This document shows positions 1 through 7,064 of a DNA stretch of 7,064 nucleotides, in pieces. The DNA lies in contig WRCJ01000077.1 of the NCBI GenBank assembly GCA_009784085.1, forward strand, positions 1 to 7,064. Direction: 5' to 3'. The DNA is from Oscillospiraceae bacterium. GTDB lineage: Bacteria; Bacillota; Clostridia; Oscillospirales; UBA929. A model generated the notes under the pieces. The model had not been told where the DNA came from, searched no databases, and saw nothing but the letters and a program-made list of their open reading frames with translations. The translations under genes and the position numbers were made by a program. How positions within the stretch are numbered: the first letter of the stretch is position 1; every line of letters begins with the position of its first letter.

Positions 1-867
1 GATCTGGGGGAAGTCCCCCGGAATCTCGTGGTGGTGGGCGCCGGCGCGATTGGTTTGGAAATGGCGTCTTATTTCCATTCGGCCGGCAGCAAGGTCACGG
101 TAGTCGAGATGCTGTCCCATATCGCGGGGACAGCCGACGCCGAGGTTTCGGTCGGCCTCATGCGCGCTTATGAGGAAAAGGGCGTCGAGTTCCAATGCGG
201 CGTTCGTGTCACGGCCATGGGGGTGGACAGCGTCACGACAGAAACCGGGCAAATCCCGGCTGATCGCGTGCTGCTGTCCGTCGGGCGCCGGCCGGTGATA
301 GACGGCTTTGGGCTGGAGAACATCGGCGCCGCCGTGTCGCGCGGCGCGGTCGTGACCGACCGGCATGGCATGACCAGCGTGCCGGATGTCTATGCCGTGG
401 GCGATGTCAATGGGAAATACATGCTGGCGCATGTGGCCTACCGCGAAGCCGAGGTGGCCGTCAACCACATGCTGGGCAAGCGGGACGTGATGCGCTACGA
501 CGCCGTGCCCTCGGTCGTCTACACCTCGCCCGAGGCGGCGTGGGCTGGGGAAACGGAGGAGTCGGCCCGCGCCCGTGGGATCGACTGCGCCTGCGTCTCC
601 CTGCCGATGGCCTACAGTGGCCGCTACGTCGCGGAAAACGAGCGGTCGGGCGGCACAAGCGGCACAGGCGGCATCGCCAAGGTCGTCGTCGACCGGAAGC
701 ACAACAATGTCATCGGCGTACACCTCCTCGGCCCCTACGCGTCTGAGATTATCGTAAGCGCGTGCGCGATGATCGAGATGCAGATGCGCGTGGACGACGT
801 GAAGGAACTCATATTCCCGCATCCGACGGTCAGCGAAATGATCCGCGAAGTGATACATAAAATGTAA
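1..867 (+). CDS. lpdA: Dihydrolipoyl dehydrogenase (E3), C-terminal part, cut by left edge
   Basis: This flavoenzyme reoxidises the dihydrolipoyl arm of E2 with NAD+ in 2-oxoacid or acetoin dehydrogenase complexes. The frame is open from base 1 and gives 288 residues. It starts just before the NAD-binding Rossmann motif GAGAIG (residues 13-18), followed by VTVVEM at the end of the next strand. The FAD-contacting YAVGDV segment is at 131-136, followed by MLAH. The C-terminal dimerisation domain carries HPTVSE (274-279), whose His-Glu pair is the catalytic base pair in this family. The FAD-binding N-terminus and the redox-active disulfide motif lie outside the window, so E3 identity rests on the C-terminal half. 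The family is normally about 460-470 residues, which fits the missing part. It is 50 bases upstream of a fused E1 gene, which supports a dedicated E3 over mercuric or glutathione reductase relatives. Confidence 0.93.
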   Translation, partial: DLGEVPRNLVVVGAGAIGLEMASYFHSAGSKVTVVEMLSHIAGTADAEVSVGLMRAYEEKGVEFQCGVRVTAMGVDSVTTETGQIPADRVLLSVGRRPVIDGFGLENIGAAVSRGAVVTDRHGMTSVPDVYAVGDVNGKYMLAHVAYREAEVAVNHMLGKRDVMRYDAVPSVVYTSPEAAWAGETEESARARGIDCACVSLPMAYSGRYVAENERSGGTSGTGGIAKVVVDRKHNNVIGVHLLGPYASEIIVSACAMIEMQMRVDDVKELIFPHPTVSEMIREVIHKM

Positions 868-917
868 AATATAAGGGATAATTCAAATATAAGTGATAAA
901 TATAGGAGACGAAAGCT
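868..917 (+). repeat. AT-rich spacer with short direct repeats before the E1 gene
   Basis: The spacer is very AT-rich against GC-rich flanks. AAATATAAGGGATAA (867-881) recurs as AAATATAAGTGATAA (885-899), an 18-base period with one mismatch. A third, partial copy, AAATATAGGA (898-907), runs into the ribosome site. GATAAT at 877-882 resembles a -10 box, but I see no good -35, so an internal promoter is only a possibility. An unstructured A/U-rich leader that helps translation is equally plausible. Confidence 0.6.
904..908 (+). promoter_or_regulatory. Ribosome binding site for E1
   Basis: AGGAG lies 9 bases before the ATG at 918. This is good spacing and supports that start codon. Confidence 0.75.
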
Positions 918-3371
918 ATGCCGAAGGTACAAGTGATGGATCCCAGCGAGATCAGGAAGAGGGGTTTTGTGCGGTTCAACGATATCCCGGTCAACCAATA
1001 TCAAAAAACCGTAGCCGAGGAGAGGGGGCGTTTCTCCGACGAGGATTTTGTCAGGATCTTCCATGACATGGCCCTCATCCGCGAGTTTGAGTCCATGCTG
1101 TACACGATTAAGACCACAAACAGCTATCAGGGGCTGGAATACAACAACCCCGGCCCGGCGCATTTGTCCTTGGGGCAGGAGGCGTCGGCCGTCGGCCAGG
1201 CGTATCTGCTGGGCGTGGACGATTATATCTTCGGTTCCCACCGCAGCCACGGCGAAATCCTCGCCAAGGGGCTCTCCTGCATCCACAAGATGGGGGAAGA
1301 TGATCTTTACGACATCATGAAGAGCTACTTTGACGGCGCCATTTTGAAGGTCGTCGAAGACAAGCAGGCGGATAGCAAAGAGTTGGCCATCGACTTCTTG
1401 GTCTATGGGGCGTTGGCCGAGATATTCGCCCGCGAGACAGGTTTCAACAAGGGGCTGGGCGGGTCGATGCATGCGTTTTTCACGCCCTTCGGCATCTATC
1501 CCAACAACGCGATCGTCGGGGGCAGCGCCACCATCGCGATGGGCGCCGCGCTCTACAAAAAGTCTAATCAGAAGAAGGGGATTGTCATCTCCAACGTGGG
1601 CGACGCCTCGCTGGGCTGCGGGCCGGTGTGGGAGGCGATGAGCATGGCCGCCATGGATCAATACGCCCAACTGTGGGAAGAGGGCTACCGGGGCGGGCTC
1701 CCCATCATCTTCAACTTCTTCAACAATTTGTACGGGATGGGGGGCCAGACCATCGGCGAGACCATGGGTTATGGGATGCTGGCCCGCGTCGGCGCCGGCG
1801 TGAACCCCGACCAAATGCACGCCGAGCGCGTGGATGGCTTCAATCCGTTGGCTGTCATCGACGCGATGCGCCGCAAGAAGGAATTGATCGCGCGCGGGCA
1901 GGCGCCCGTTTTGCTGGACACCGTCACCTACCGCTTCACCGGGCACTCGCCCTCGGACAGCGGCAGCTACCGCACGAAGGAGGAGGTCGGCCTGTGGACG
2001 GCGCAGGATTCGCTGATCGTCTATGGCAGGGAGCTTGTCGAGGCGGGCGTCTGCCGGAAGGGGACAATCGAGGGCATCATCAAGTCGGTCAGGGATCGCA
2101 TGATCAAGACATGCAAGCTGGCCATCGACGGGCGCGTCTCGCCCCGGATCCAAGCGGAGGCGATTGGCGGCTTCATGTTCTCCAACGCGCGCGTCGAAAA
2201 GAGGGAAGACCGCGCCCCCGATGTGCTCATCCCCAAGGAACAAAACCCGCGCGTCATGCAGATTGCCAAAAAGGTCAGGTTCGCGTTGGACGCGGACGGG
2301 CGGCCCGTATCGAAGAATAAGGTGTTCCAGTTGCGCGACGGGCTCTTCGAGGCTATCCTCGACAAGTTCTACGCGGATCCGACGCTTATCGCCTACGGCG
2401 AGGACAACCGGGACTGGGGCGGCGCCTTCGCGGTCTACCGCGGGCTGACCGAATCCCTTCCCTACCACAGGTTCTTCAACGCCCCCATCTCCGAGGCGGC
2501 CATCGTGGGCAGCGCCGTGGGCTACGCGCTGTCGGGCGGGAGGGCGCTGGTCGAGTTGATGTACAGCGACTTCATCGGGCGGGCCGGCGACGAGGTGTTC
2601 AACCAGCTCTCCAAATGGCAGGCCATGAGCGCGGGCGTCTTGAAGATGCCGGTTGTCCTGCGTGTCTCCGTGGGTTCCAAATACGGCGCCCAGCACTCCC
2701 AGGACTGGACCTCGCTCATCGCGCATATCCCGGGGCTCAAATGCGTGTTCCCGGCCACGCCTTACGACGCCAAGGGTTTGATGAACATGGCGCTCGGTGG
2801 GTCGGATCCCGTTGTGTTCTTCGAGAGCCAGCGCATCTACGATGTCGGGGAGCGTTTTGTGCGGACGGGCGTGCCCGAGGGATACTATGAGATCCCCATC
2901 GGCGAGCCCGATGTCAAGATCGAGGGAGGGGACATCACCATCTTGACCGTCGGCGCGACGCTGTATCCCGCCGTGGAGGCGGCGGGGAAGCTGATGGAGA
3001 CATATGGCATATCCGCCGAGGTCATCGATGCCCGGTCCCTCGTGCCATTCAACTTTGAAAGGGTGCTGGAAAGTGTCAGGAAAACCGGAAAAATTGTGTT
3101 GGCGTCCGATGCCTGCGAACGGGGATCCCATATCAAGGACTTTGCCCAGACGATTACCGAATTGGCCTTCGACGATCTCGATGCGCCGCCGGTGGTCGTC
3201 GGATCCAGAAACTGGATCACCCCCGCCTATGAGCTGGAGGAATTCTTCTTCCCACAAGCAGACTGGATCCTAGACGCCATCCACCAGAGGATCATGCCCT
3301 TGAAGGGTCATGTCCCGAAAAACAATTTCACCGAGATCGAGCAACTGACGCGCAGTAAAAAGGGCGTGTGA
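918..3371 (+). CDS. Single-chain (alpha-beta fused) thiamine-diphosphate E1 dehydrogenase
   Basis: This is the E1 component of a 2-oxoacid or acetoin-type dehydrogenase complex, 817 residues, with both subunits in one chain. The alpha half (about 40-410) shows FGSHRSHGE (105-113), GGSMHAF (181-187), a thiamine-diphosphate motif running from GDAS (228-231) to NN (269-270), and RFTGHSPSD (339-347). A linker of about 55 residues follows. The beta half (about 467-800) carries ISEAA (524-528), whose Glu526 should activate the cofactor, GAQHSQDW (590-597), and HIPGLKCVFPATPYDAKG (603-620). Separate alpha and beta subunits are about 320-370 and 325-340 residues, so this is a full fusion with some inserts. 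AGGAG 9 bases upstream supports the start. It lies between E3 and a lipoate ligase; E2 is not in the window. The substrate (pyruvate, branched-chain oxoacid, acetoin or another) cannot be assigned. The gene is intact, with no frameshift seen. Confidence 0.93.
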   Translation: MPKVQVMDPSEIRKRGFVRFNDIPVNQYQKTVAEERGRFSDEDFVRIFHDMALIREFESMLYTIKTTNSYQGLEYNNPGPAHLSLGQEASAVGQAYLLGVDDYIFGSHRSHGEILAKGLSCIHKMGEDDLYDIMKSYFDGAILKVVEDKQADSKELAIDFLVYGALAEIFARETGFNKGLGGSMHAFFTPFGIYPNNAIVGGSATIAMGAALYKKSNQKKGIVISNVGDASLGCGPVWEAMSMAAMDQYAQLWEEGYRGGLPIIFNFFNNLYGMGGQTIGETMGYGMLARVGAGVNPDQMHAERVDGFNPLAVIDAMRRKKELIARGQAPVLLDTVTYRFTGHSPSDSGSYRTKEEVGLWTAQDSLIVYGRELVEAGVCRKGTIEGIIKSVRDRMIKTCKLAIDGRVSPRIQAEAIGGFMFSNARVEKREDRAPDVLIPKEQNPRVMQIAKKVRFALDADGRPVSKNKVFQLRDGLFEAILDKFYADPTLIAYGEDNRDWGGAFAVYRGLTESLPYHRFFNAPISEAAIVGSAVGYALSGGRALVELMYSDFIGRAGDEVFNQLSKWQAMSAGVLKMPVVLRVSVGSKYGAQHSQDWTSLIAHIPGLKCVFPATPYDAKGLMNMALGGSDPVVFFESQRIYDVGERFVRTGVPEGYYEIPIGEPDVKIEGGDITILTVGATLYPAVEAAGKLMETYGISAEVIDARSLVPFNFERVLESVRKTGKIVLASDACERGSHIKDFAQTITELAFDDLDAPPVVVGSRNWITPAYELEEFFFPQADWILDAIHQRIMPLKGHVPKNNFTEIEQLTRSKKGV

Positions 3372-3420
3372 TACCATGGGACGGGGCAGGATAGCAGGTC
3401 AGGAAATCAATGGATTGGGG

Positions 3421-3427
3421 GGAGGTG
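3421..3427 (+). promoter_or_regulatory. Ribosome binding site that decides the lipoate ligase start
   Basis: GGAGGTG is a near-perfect Shine-Dalgarno sequence ending 9 bases before the ATG at 3437. The alternative in-frame ATG at 3410 has only a weak AGGA at 3401-3404. The site lies inside the longer reading, which favours the shorter protein. Confidence 0.65.
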
Positions 3428-3436
3428 TGGACGCGG

Positions 3437-4128
3437 ATGCTGTTTTATCGAAACGATTGTACGGATCCCCAGCATAATATCCGGTTCGAAGAGGAAATAT
3501 TCGACGCCTACGCCGGTGGCGAGGAGTTCTTCATGCTGTGGCGCAACGAAAAATCCGTGATCGTGGGCAGCAACCAGGTGATCGAAAACGAGGTCGACCT
3601 GGTGTTTGCCCGGGCGCATGAAATCCCCATCATACGGCGGAGCACGGGCGGCGGCGCGGTCTACCACGACTTGGGCAATGTCAATTACACGGTTATCAGC
3701 GAGAGGGCAGGGGAGTTCGGAAATTTTGCCGTGTTCGCGCAGCCGATTGTCGCGTTCCTGCAATCGCTGGGGGTGGACGCCCGCCCTATCGGCAAAAACG
3801 ACATCGGCATCGGCGCGCGGAAGATAAGCGGCGGCGCGCAACGCGTCCGGCCGCCGTACATCCTGCACCACGGCACGTTGCTGTTCGATGTCGATCTGGA
3901 TACGCTGGCGTTGGTTTTGACGCCCGATCCGGCCAAGCTCCGTACAAAGGGCGTCAAATCGGTGCGCAGCAGGGTCTGCAACATTTCAGAATTCCTCCCC
4001 ATGGGCCGCGAAGCCTTCTGGGAAGCGATATGCGCGTACTTCGAACGAGATATGGATTTCGAACAAGGAATGTGGAATGATAATGATAAACAGGGAATCA
4101 TGGACAATGGGGGAGGGGGAATGGGAAT

Positions 4129-4132
<4 letters not shown>
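3437..4132 (+). CDS. lplA: Lipoate-protein ligase, short form (catalytic domain only)
   Basis: It activates free lipoate with ATP and attaches it to a lysine of the E2 lipoyl domain (family knowledge). Numbered from the ATG at 3437 (231 residues), it shows RRSTGGGAVYHD (67-78), GKND (119-122), the expected catalytic Lys129 in RKISGGAQ, HHGTLLF (144-150) and KGVKSVRSRVCNI (171-183). This start gives MLFYRNDCTDP, the usual N-terminus of the family, and has a strong ribosome site; an upstream ATG at 3410 would add nine residues. The usual bacterial LplA is about 330 residues with a C-terminal accessory domain. That domain is absent here, and the last ~22 residues are an Asn/Gly-rich, low-complexity tail. 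The stop overlaps the SDR start as ATGA. It probably serves the neighbouring E1-E3 complex. An octanoyl- or lipoyl-transferase role is less likely but possible. Confidence 0.88.
4109..4120 (+). promoter_or_regulatory. Purine-rich ribosome site for the SDR, inside the ligase tail
   Basis: The run GGGGGAGGGGGA contains a GGAGG core at 4112-4116, 12 bases before ATG 4129. It also encodes the glycine run of the ligase tail. A second ATG follows at 4132, so either Met may be used. The ATGA overlap at 4129-4132 suggests translational coupling. Confidence 0.5.
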
Positions 4133-4953
<821 letters not shown>

Positions 4954-5012
4954 TGGGCTTTTCGATGTGACCCGCCTCAAATGATGATGGAATCGGATGT
5001 ATCCGCAGGAAT

Positions 5013-5019
5013 GGGGGTG
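5013..5019 (+). promoter_or_regulatory. Ribosome binding site supporting the downstream kinase start
   Basis: GGGGGTG ends 7 bases before ATG 5027. The earlier in-frame ATG at 4997 has no comparable site. The rest of the 4954-5026 gap shows no convincing promoter or terminator. Confidence 0.5.
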
Positions 5020-5026
5020 CCAAGGC

Positions 5027-6895
5027 ATGAAGTACCAAACCAAAATCCTCGTTGCTTACATAACTATTGTCATCATTATCGTCTCCGCCATCGCTGGCAT
5101 ATTCTATTGGTACAATACCAGCCGGTTTATGGAAACGGCCTACCAAAATATGCTGGATAAAGTGGAGCGTATGGCGTTACAAATCGATAATCAACTGACC
5201 TTCATGGACGCGACGATAGAGAACTTGATGTCCGACGCCGAGTTCATGGACGCTATCCAGGTCATGGGCGGCACCCGGCCCCCGAACCCGCGCGATAAGG
5301 AATGGAATGTCGTAGCCAACCAGAGGATCACCAGCGCGTTATATCGGTATCCCTTGAACAAGTATATCTATCGGGTCAACTATTTCAACCGGAACATGGA
5401 TTTCTATTCCAGCCGGTTCTACAACAGGGATACGGTAAGGCTAGGCACCGAGAAAATCTTTGCGGCGATGAGCTGGCTGCCTGACGTGGACGCCATCAAG
5501 CCCAAGAGATACATCACCGCCGTGCACAACGACCCTTGGCTGAAAGAAGACGAAGACGAAAACCAAGTGTTTAGCGTCATACGCGGCATCTACTTATACG
5601 GCGTGGACGTGGGATACCTAGAGGTGCAGATGGAATTGTCGATGCTCCTGGGCTTGCTCAACGTCAGCGAGGAGGATCAGGGGTGGATCATCATGGTCGC
5701 GCCGGACGGGAGGATCCTGTATCACAACATGGAGGACGACCGGGACCTGGAACAGTACTTGCGCTTGGGGCAGGGAGTTTTTGAGGAAGAGATCGCCATT
5801 GGGGGTAGCAATGGCACCACCAAAGAGTTTATCGCATCCACCATCGGCCCCTATTCGAAGATACAGGTCCTCATTGTTTCCGATCAAGAATTCGTTTTGG
5901 CGCCGCAGGCGTCGGTGGGGCAGCTGGTGATGCTCATCAGCATCGGCATCTTGTCTATCGCCTTTTTCTATGTCTACTCCTGGTCCGTCCACCTGACAAA
6001 GCCGTTCCATAAGCTGCGCCAAGAGATGAAGCGTATCGAGCTGACCGACCTCACCGAGAGCGAGGCGCAATACGAAGTCCCGGAAGGCGGCGACAAAGGC
6101 AAAGACGACATCAAGGCGTTGGGCGCCACTTTTTACCAGTTGATCAACCGGCTGTCCGCCGCCTTGAAGAACGAGTTGAAGGCGCGCGAGCTTCAGATGC
6201 AGGCCAACTTCGATTCCCTGCAAGCGCAAATCAACCCACATTTCATCTTCAACGTCCTCAACGTGCTCTCCAACCGGGGGATGCTCGCGGGGGACGAGCT
6301 GATTTGCGAGACATGCGCCAGCATCGCGGACATGCTCCGCTATTCCACCTCCACACAGTCAAAAACAGCGGCTATCTCCGCGGAACTCGCGCATGTGGAA
6401 AACTATCTGACCCTGCTGCAGATGCGCTACGAACACAGGTTGCGTTACCATTTGAAAGTGGAGGAAGGGCTGCTGCCGATCCAGATACCGAAAATCGTTT
6501 TGCAGCCCTTTGTGGAAAACGCCGTGACGCACGGATACCGGACAGGAAACAAGGATATGATGATTACCATCATCGGATGCGTTACGGAGAGGGGTTGGTT
6601 CCTGGAAGTCCGGGACAATGGGGGCGGGTTCGAGAAGAAAAACCTGAGAAAGATCCAGGAATCGCTCCGTGCGATTGACGAGAAACTGGCGAGCGGCATG
6701 GGGAATATGTTGTTTTCGCTGGGCGGCATGGGGATATCCGGGACATACGCGAGGCTCAAGACATTTCTGCCGAACATACAGTTTACCATAGGGAACAATC
6801 CCGACGGAGGCGCCTTTGTGCGCATGGCCATAGGGCGCGGCATCCCTGACGCGCCGGTCGTGGGCCGCGGCGCTGCGGCGTCGCGGGGCGCCTGA
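5027..6895 (+). CDS. YesM-type membrane sensor histidine kinase
   Basis: This is a two-component sensor of the His_kinase/HATPase family, 622 residues from ATG 5027. That start gives MKYQTK before the first membrane helix (about 7-29); an ATG at 4997 would add ten residues. A likely extracytoplasmic sensing domain spans about 30-296, probably Cache-like by architecture. A second helix (about 297-319) and a short HAMP-like stretch starting KPFHKL follow. The H-box LQAQINPHFIFN places the phospho-acceptor at His405. The N-box LQPFVENAVTHG has Asn498, and the ATP-binding DNGGGF begins at 530. The last glycine box reads GGMGISG (566-572), where YesM proteins usually have GIGL.N. About 18 Arg/Gly/Ala-rich residues trail the normal domain end. 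The usual partner, an AraC-type response regulator, is not in the window. The ligand is unknown; the context suggests control of the upstream catabolic genes. Confidence 0.92.
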   Translation: MKYQTKILVAYITIVIIIVSAIAGIFYWYNTSRFMETAYQNMLDKVERMALQIDNQLTFMDATIENLMSDAEFMDAIQVMGGTRPPNPRDKEWNVVANQRITSALYRYPLNKYIYRVNYFNRNMDFYSSRFYNRDTVRLGTEKIFAAMSWLPDVDAIKPKRYITAVHNDPWLKEDEDENQVFSVIRGIYLYGVDVGYLEVQMELSMLLGLLNVSEEDQGWIIMVAPDGRILYHNMEDDRDLEQYLRLGQGVFEEEIAIGGSNGTTKEFIASTIGPYSKIQVLIVSDQEFVLAPQASVGQLVMLISIGILSIAFFYVYSWSVHLTKPFHKLRQEMKRIELTDLTESEAQYEVPEGGDKGKDDIKALGATFYQLINRLSAALKNELKARELQMQANFDSLQAQINPHFIFNVLNVLSNRGMLAGDELICETCASIADMLRYSTSTQSKTAAISAELAHVENYLTLLQMRYEHRLRYHLKVEEGLLPIQIPKIVLQPFVENAVTHGYRTGNKDMMITIIGCVTERGWFLEVRDNGGGFEKKNLRKIQESLRAIDEKLASGMGNMLFSLGGMGISGTYARLKTFLPNIQFTIGNNPDGGAFVRMAIGRGIPDAPVVGRGAAASRGA

Positions 6896-6941
6896 CGCAC
6901 CGACGGGATTATCGCCGTAGGGTGCGGCATCCTGACACGCC
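6831..6941. repeat. Imperfect direct repeat spanning the 3' end of the kinase gene
   Basis: Bases 6831-6855 and 6918-6941 match at about 22 of 25 positions, with one single-base gap. Both copies contain TAGGG.GCGGCATCC followed by TGAC.CGCC. The first copy codes for the kinase's unusual tail; the second lies downstream of its stop. A related CCTGACGCACC occurs between them at about 6891-6901. The origin is unknown; it could be a dispersed intergenic repeat or a local duplication. Confidence 0.6.
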
Positions 6942-6944
6942 TTT

Positions 6945-7064
6945 ATCAAATCCCCCACCTACGCTTCGCTTAGAGGTGGGGGTCTTGCCGAAGGCAAGCT
7001 GGGTTAAGACCCCCGCCTCTTTAGGCGGAATAACTTCAGGTGGAGTGCAATCTCCATTAAGAAA
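6945..7064 (-). mobile_element. Possible right end of an IS200/IS605-type (TnpB-bearing) element, cut by right edge
   Basis: This stretch is packed with hairpins: 6952-6982, CTTGCC/GGCAAG (6984-6998), CCGCCT/AGGCGG (7013-7028) and TGGAG/CTCCA (7041-7056). A longer alternative pairing joins 6974-6986 to 7006-7018. On the - strand one frame is open from the right edge to a TAA at 6911-6909 (51 residues, with segments such as CTPPEV and KEAG). This is at most a loose match to the tail of a TnpB-type protein. In that family the tnpB 3' end overlaps a structured right end that also forms the guide RNA. No transposase domain is in view, so the assignment rests on hairpin style and layout. It could instead be an unrelated structured intergenic repeat. 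Confidence 0.35.
6952..6982. repeat. Perfect 9-bp stem-loop
   Basis: CCCCCACCT (6952-6960) pairs with AGGTGGGGG (6974-6982) across a 13-base loop that contains a small GC-TTC-GC inner palindrome. No T-run follows on either strand, so a standard terminator is unlikely, though it could end or stabilise the kinase transcript. Its form is like the subterminal hairpins of IS200/IS605 elements. Confidence 0.7.

Noticed and set aside
1628..2320. + strand frame of 230 codons within E1 in another phase
   Set aside because: Arg/His/Gly-rich composition typical of an out-of-frame reading of a GC-rich gene, and no ribosome site.
735..3257. Very long open frame (840 codons) on the - strand opposite the E1 gene
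   Set aside because: It lies antisense to a gene with clear E1 motifs. The translation is rich in Arg, His, Asp and Gly with no recognisable domain, as expected from a stop-poor antisense frame opposite a GC-rich gene.
3410..3436. Upstream ATG at 3410 as the lipoate ligase start
   Set aside because: The nine extra residues are not typical of the family, and the strong ribosome site at 3421-3427 lies downstream of it. Kept only as an alternative.
5618..6241. Open - strand frame of 207 codons opposite the kinase
   Set aside because: It is Leu/Gln/Asp-rich with no motif and fully covered by the well-supported kinase gene, so it is a shadow frame.
6952..7028. Rho-independent terminator after the kinase gene
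   Set aside because: The hairpins are strong, but none is followed by a T-run on the + strand. They might still slow or end transcription, but a standard terminator cannot be claimed.
6909..7064. Open - strand frame of 51 codons entering from the right edge as a definite TnpB C-terminus
   Set aside because: No catalytic or zinc-finger motif is within view, and the frame runs through hairpin sequence. Mentioned only as supporting context for a possible mobile-element end.

Overview
The window reads as bacterial accessory metabolism on a fairly GC-rich chromosome (well over half G+C by eye). Every convincing gene is on the + strand. In order: the C-terminal two thirds of a dihydrolipoyl dehydrogenase (E3, cut by the left edge), a single-chain alpha-beta thiamine-diphosphate E1 dehydrogenase, a short lipoate-protein ligase, a SrlD-like short-chain dehydrogenase (SDR), and a YesM-type membrane sensor histidine kinase. 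The last ~170 bases hold no confident gene but are dense in inverted repeats, possibly the right end of an IS200/IS605-type element on the - strand. YesM-type kinases and strong GGAGG-like ribosome sites suggest an anaerobic member of the Bacillota (Clostridia) or a spirochaete. This is a weak inference; nothing in the window fixes the taxon.

Layout: E3 at 1-867; an AT-rich 50-base spacer with direct repeats; E1 at 918-3371; lipoate ligase at about 3437-4132; an ATGA overlap into the SDR at 4129-4953; a 73-base gap; the kinase at about 5027-6895; then the repeat and hairpin region at 6896-7064. The short spacings and the overlap point to one operon from E3 to SDR, perhaps also including the kinase. 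No clear promoter or intrinsic terminator is visible between the genes.

How they may work together: E1 and E3 are two of the three parts of a 2-oxoacid or acetoin-type dehydrogenase complex. The E2 acyltransferase is not in the window and may lie to the left. The ligase would attach lipoate to that E2. The SDR resembles sorbitol-6-phosphate 2-dehydrogenase and would oxidise a polyol or hydroxy-compound to a ketone. A reasonable hypothesis is a catabolic module in which the SDR makes a keto-compound, the E1-E2-E3 complex cleaves or oxidises it to an acyl-CoA, and the kinase senses an external cue. The substrate cannot be read from the sequence. The most unusual points are the fused E1 with a stretched cofactor motif, the ligase lacking its usual C-terminal domain, and the structured right-hand end.
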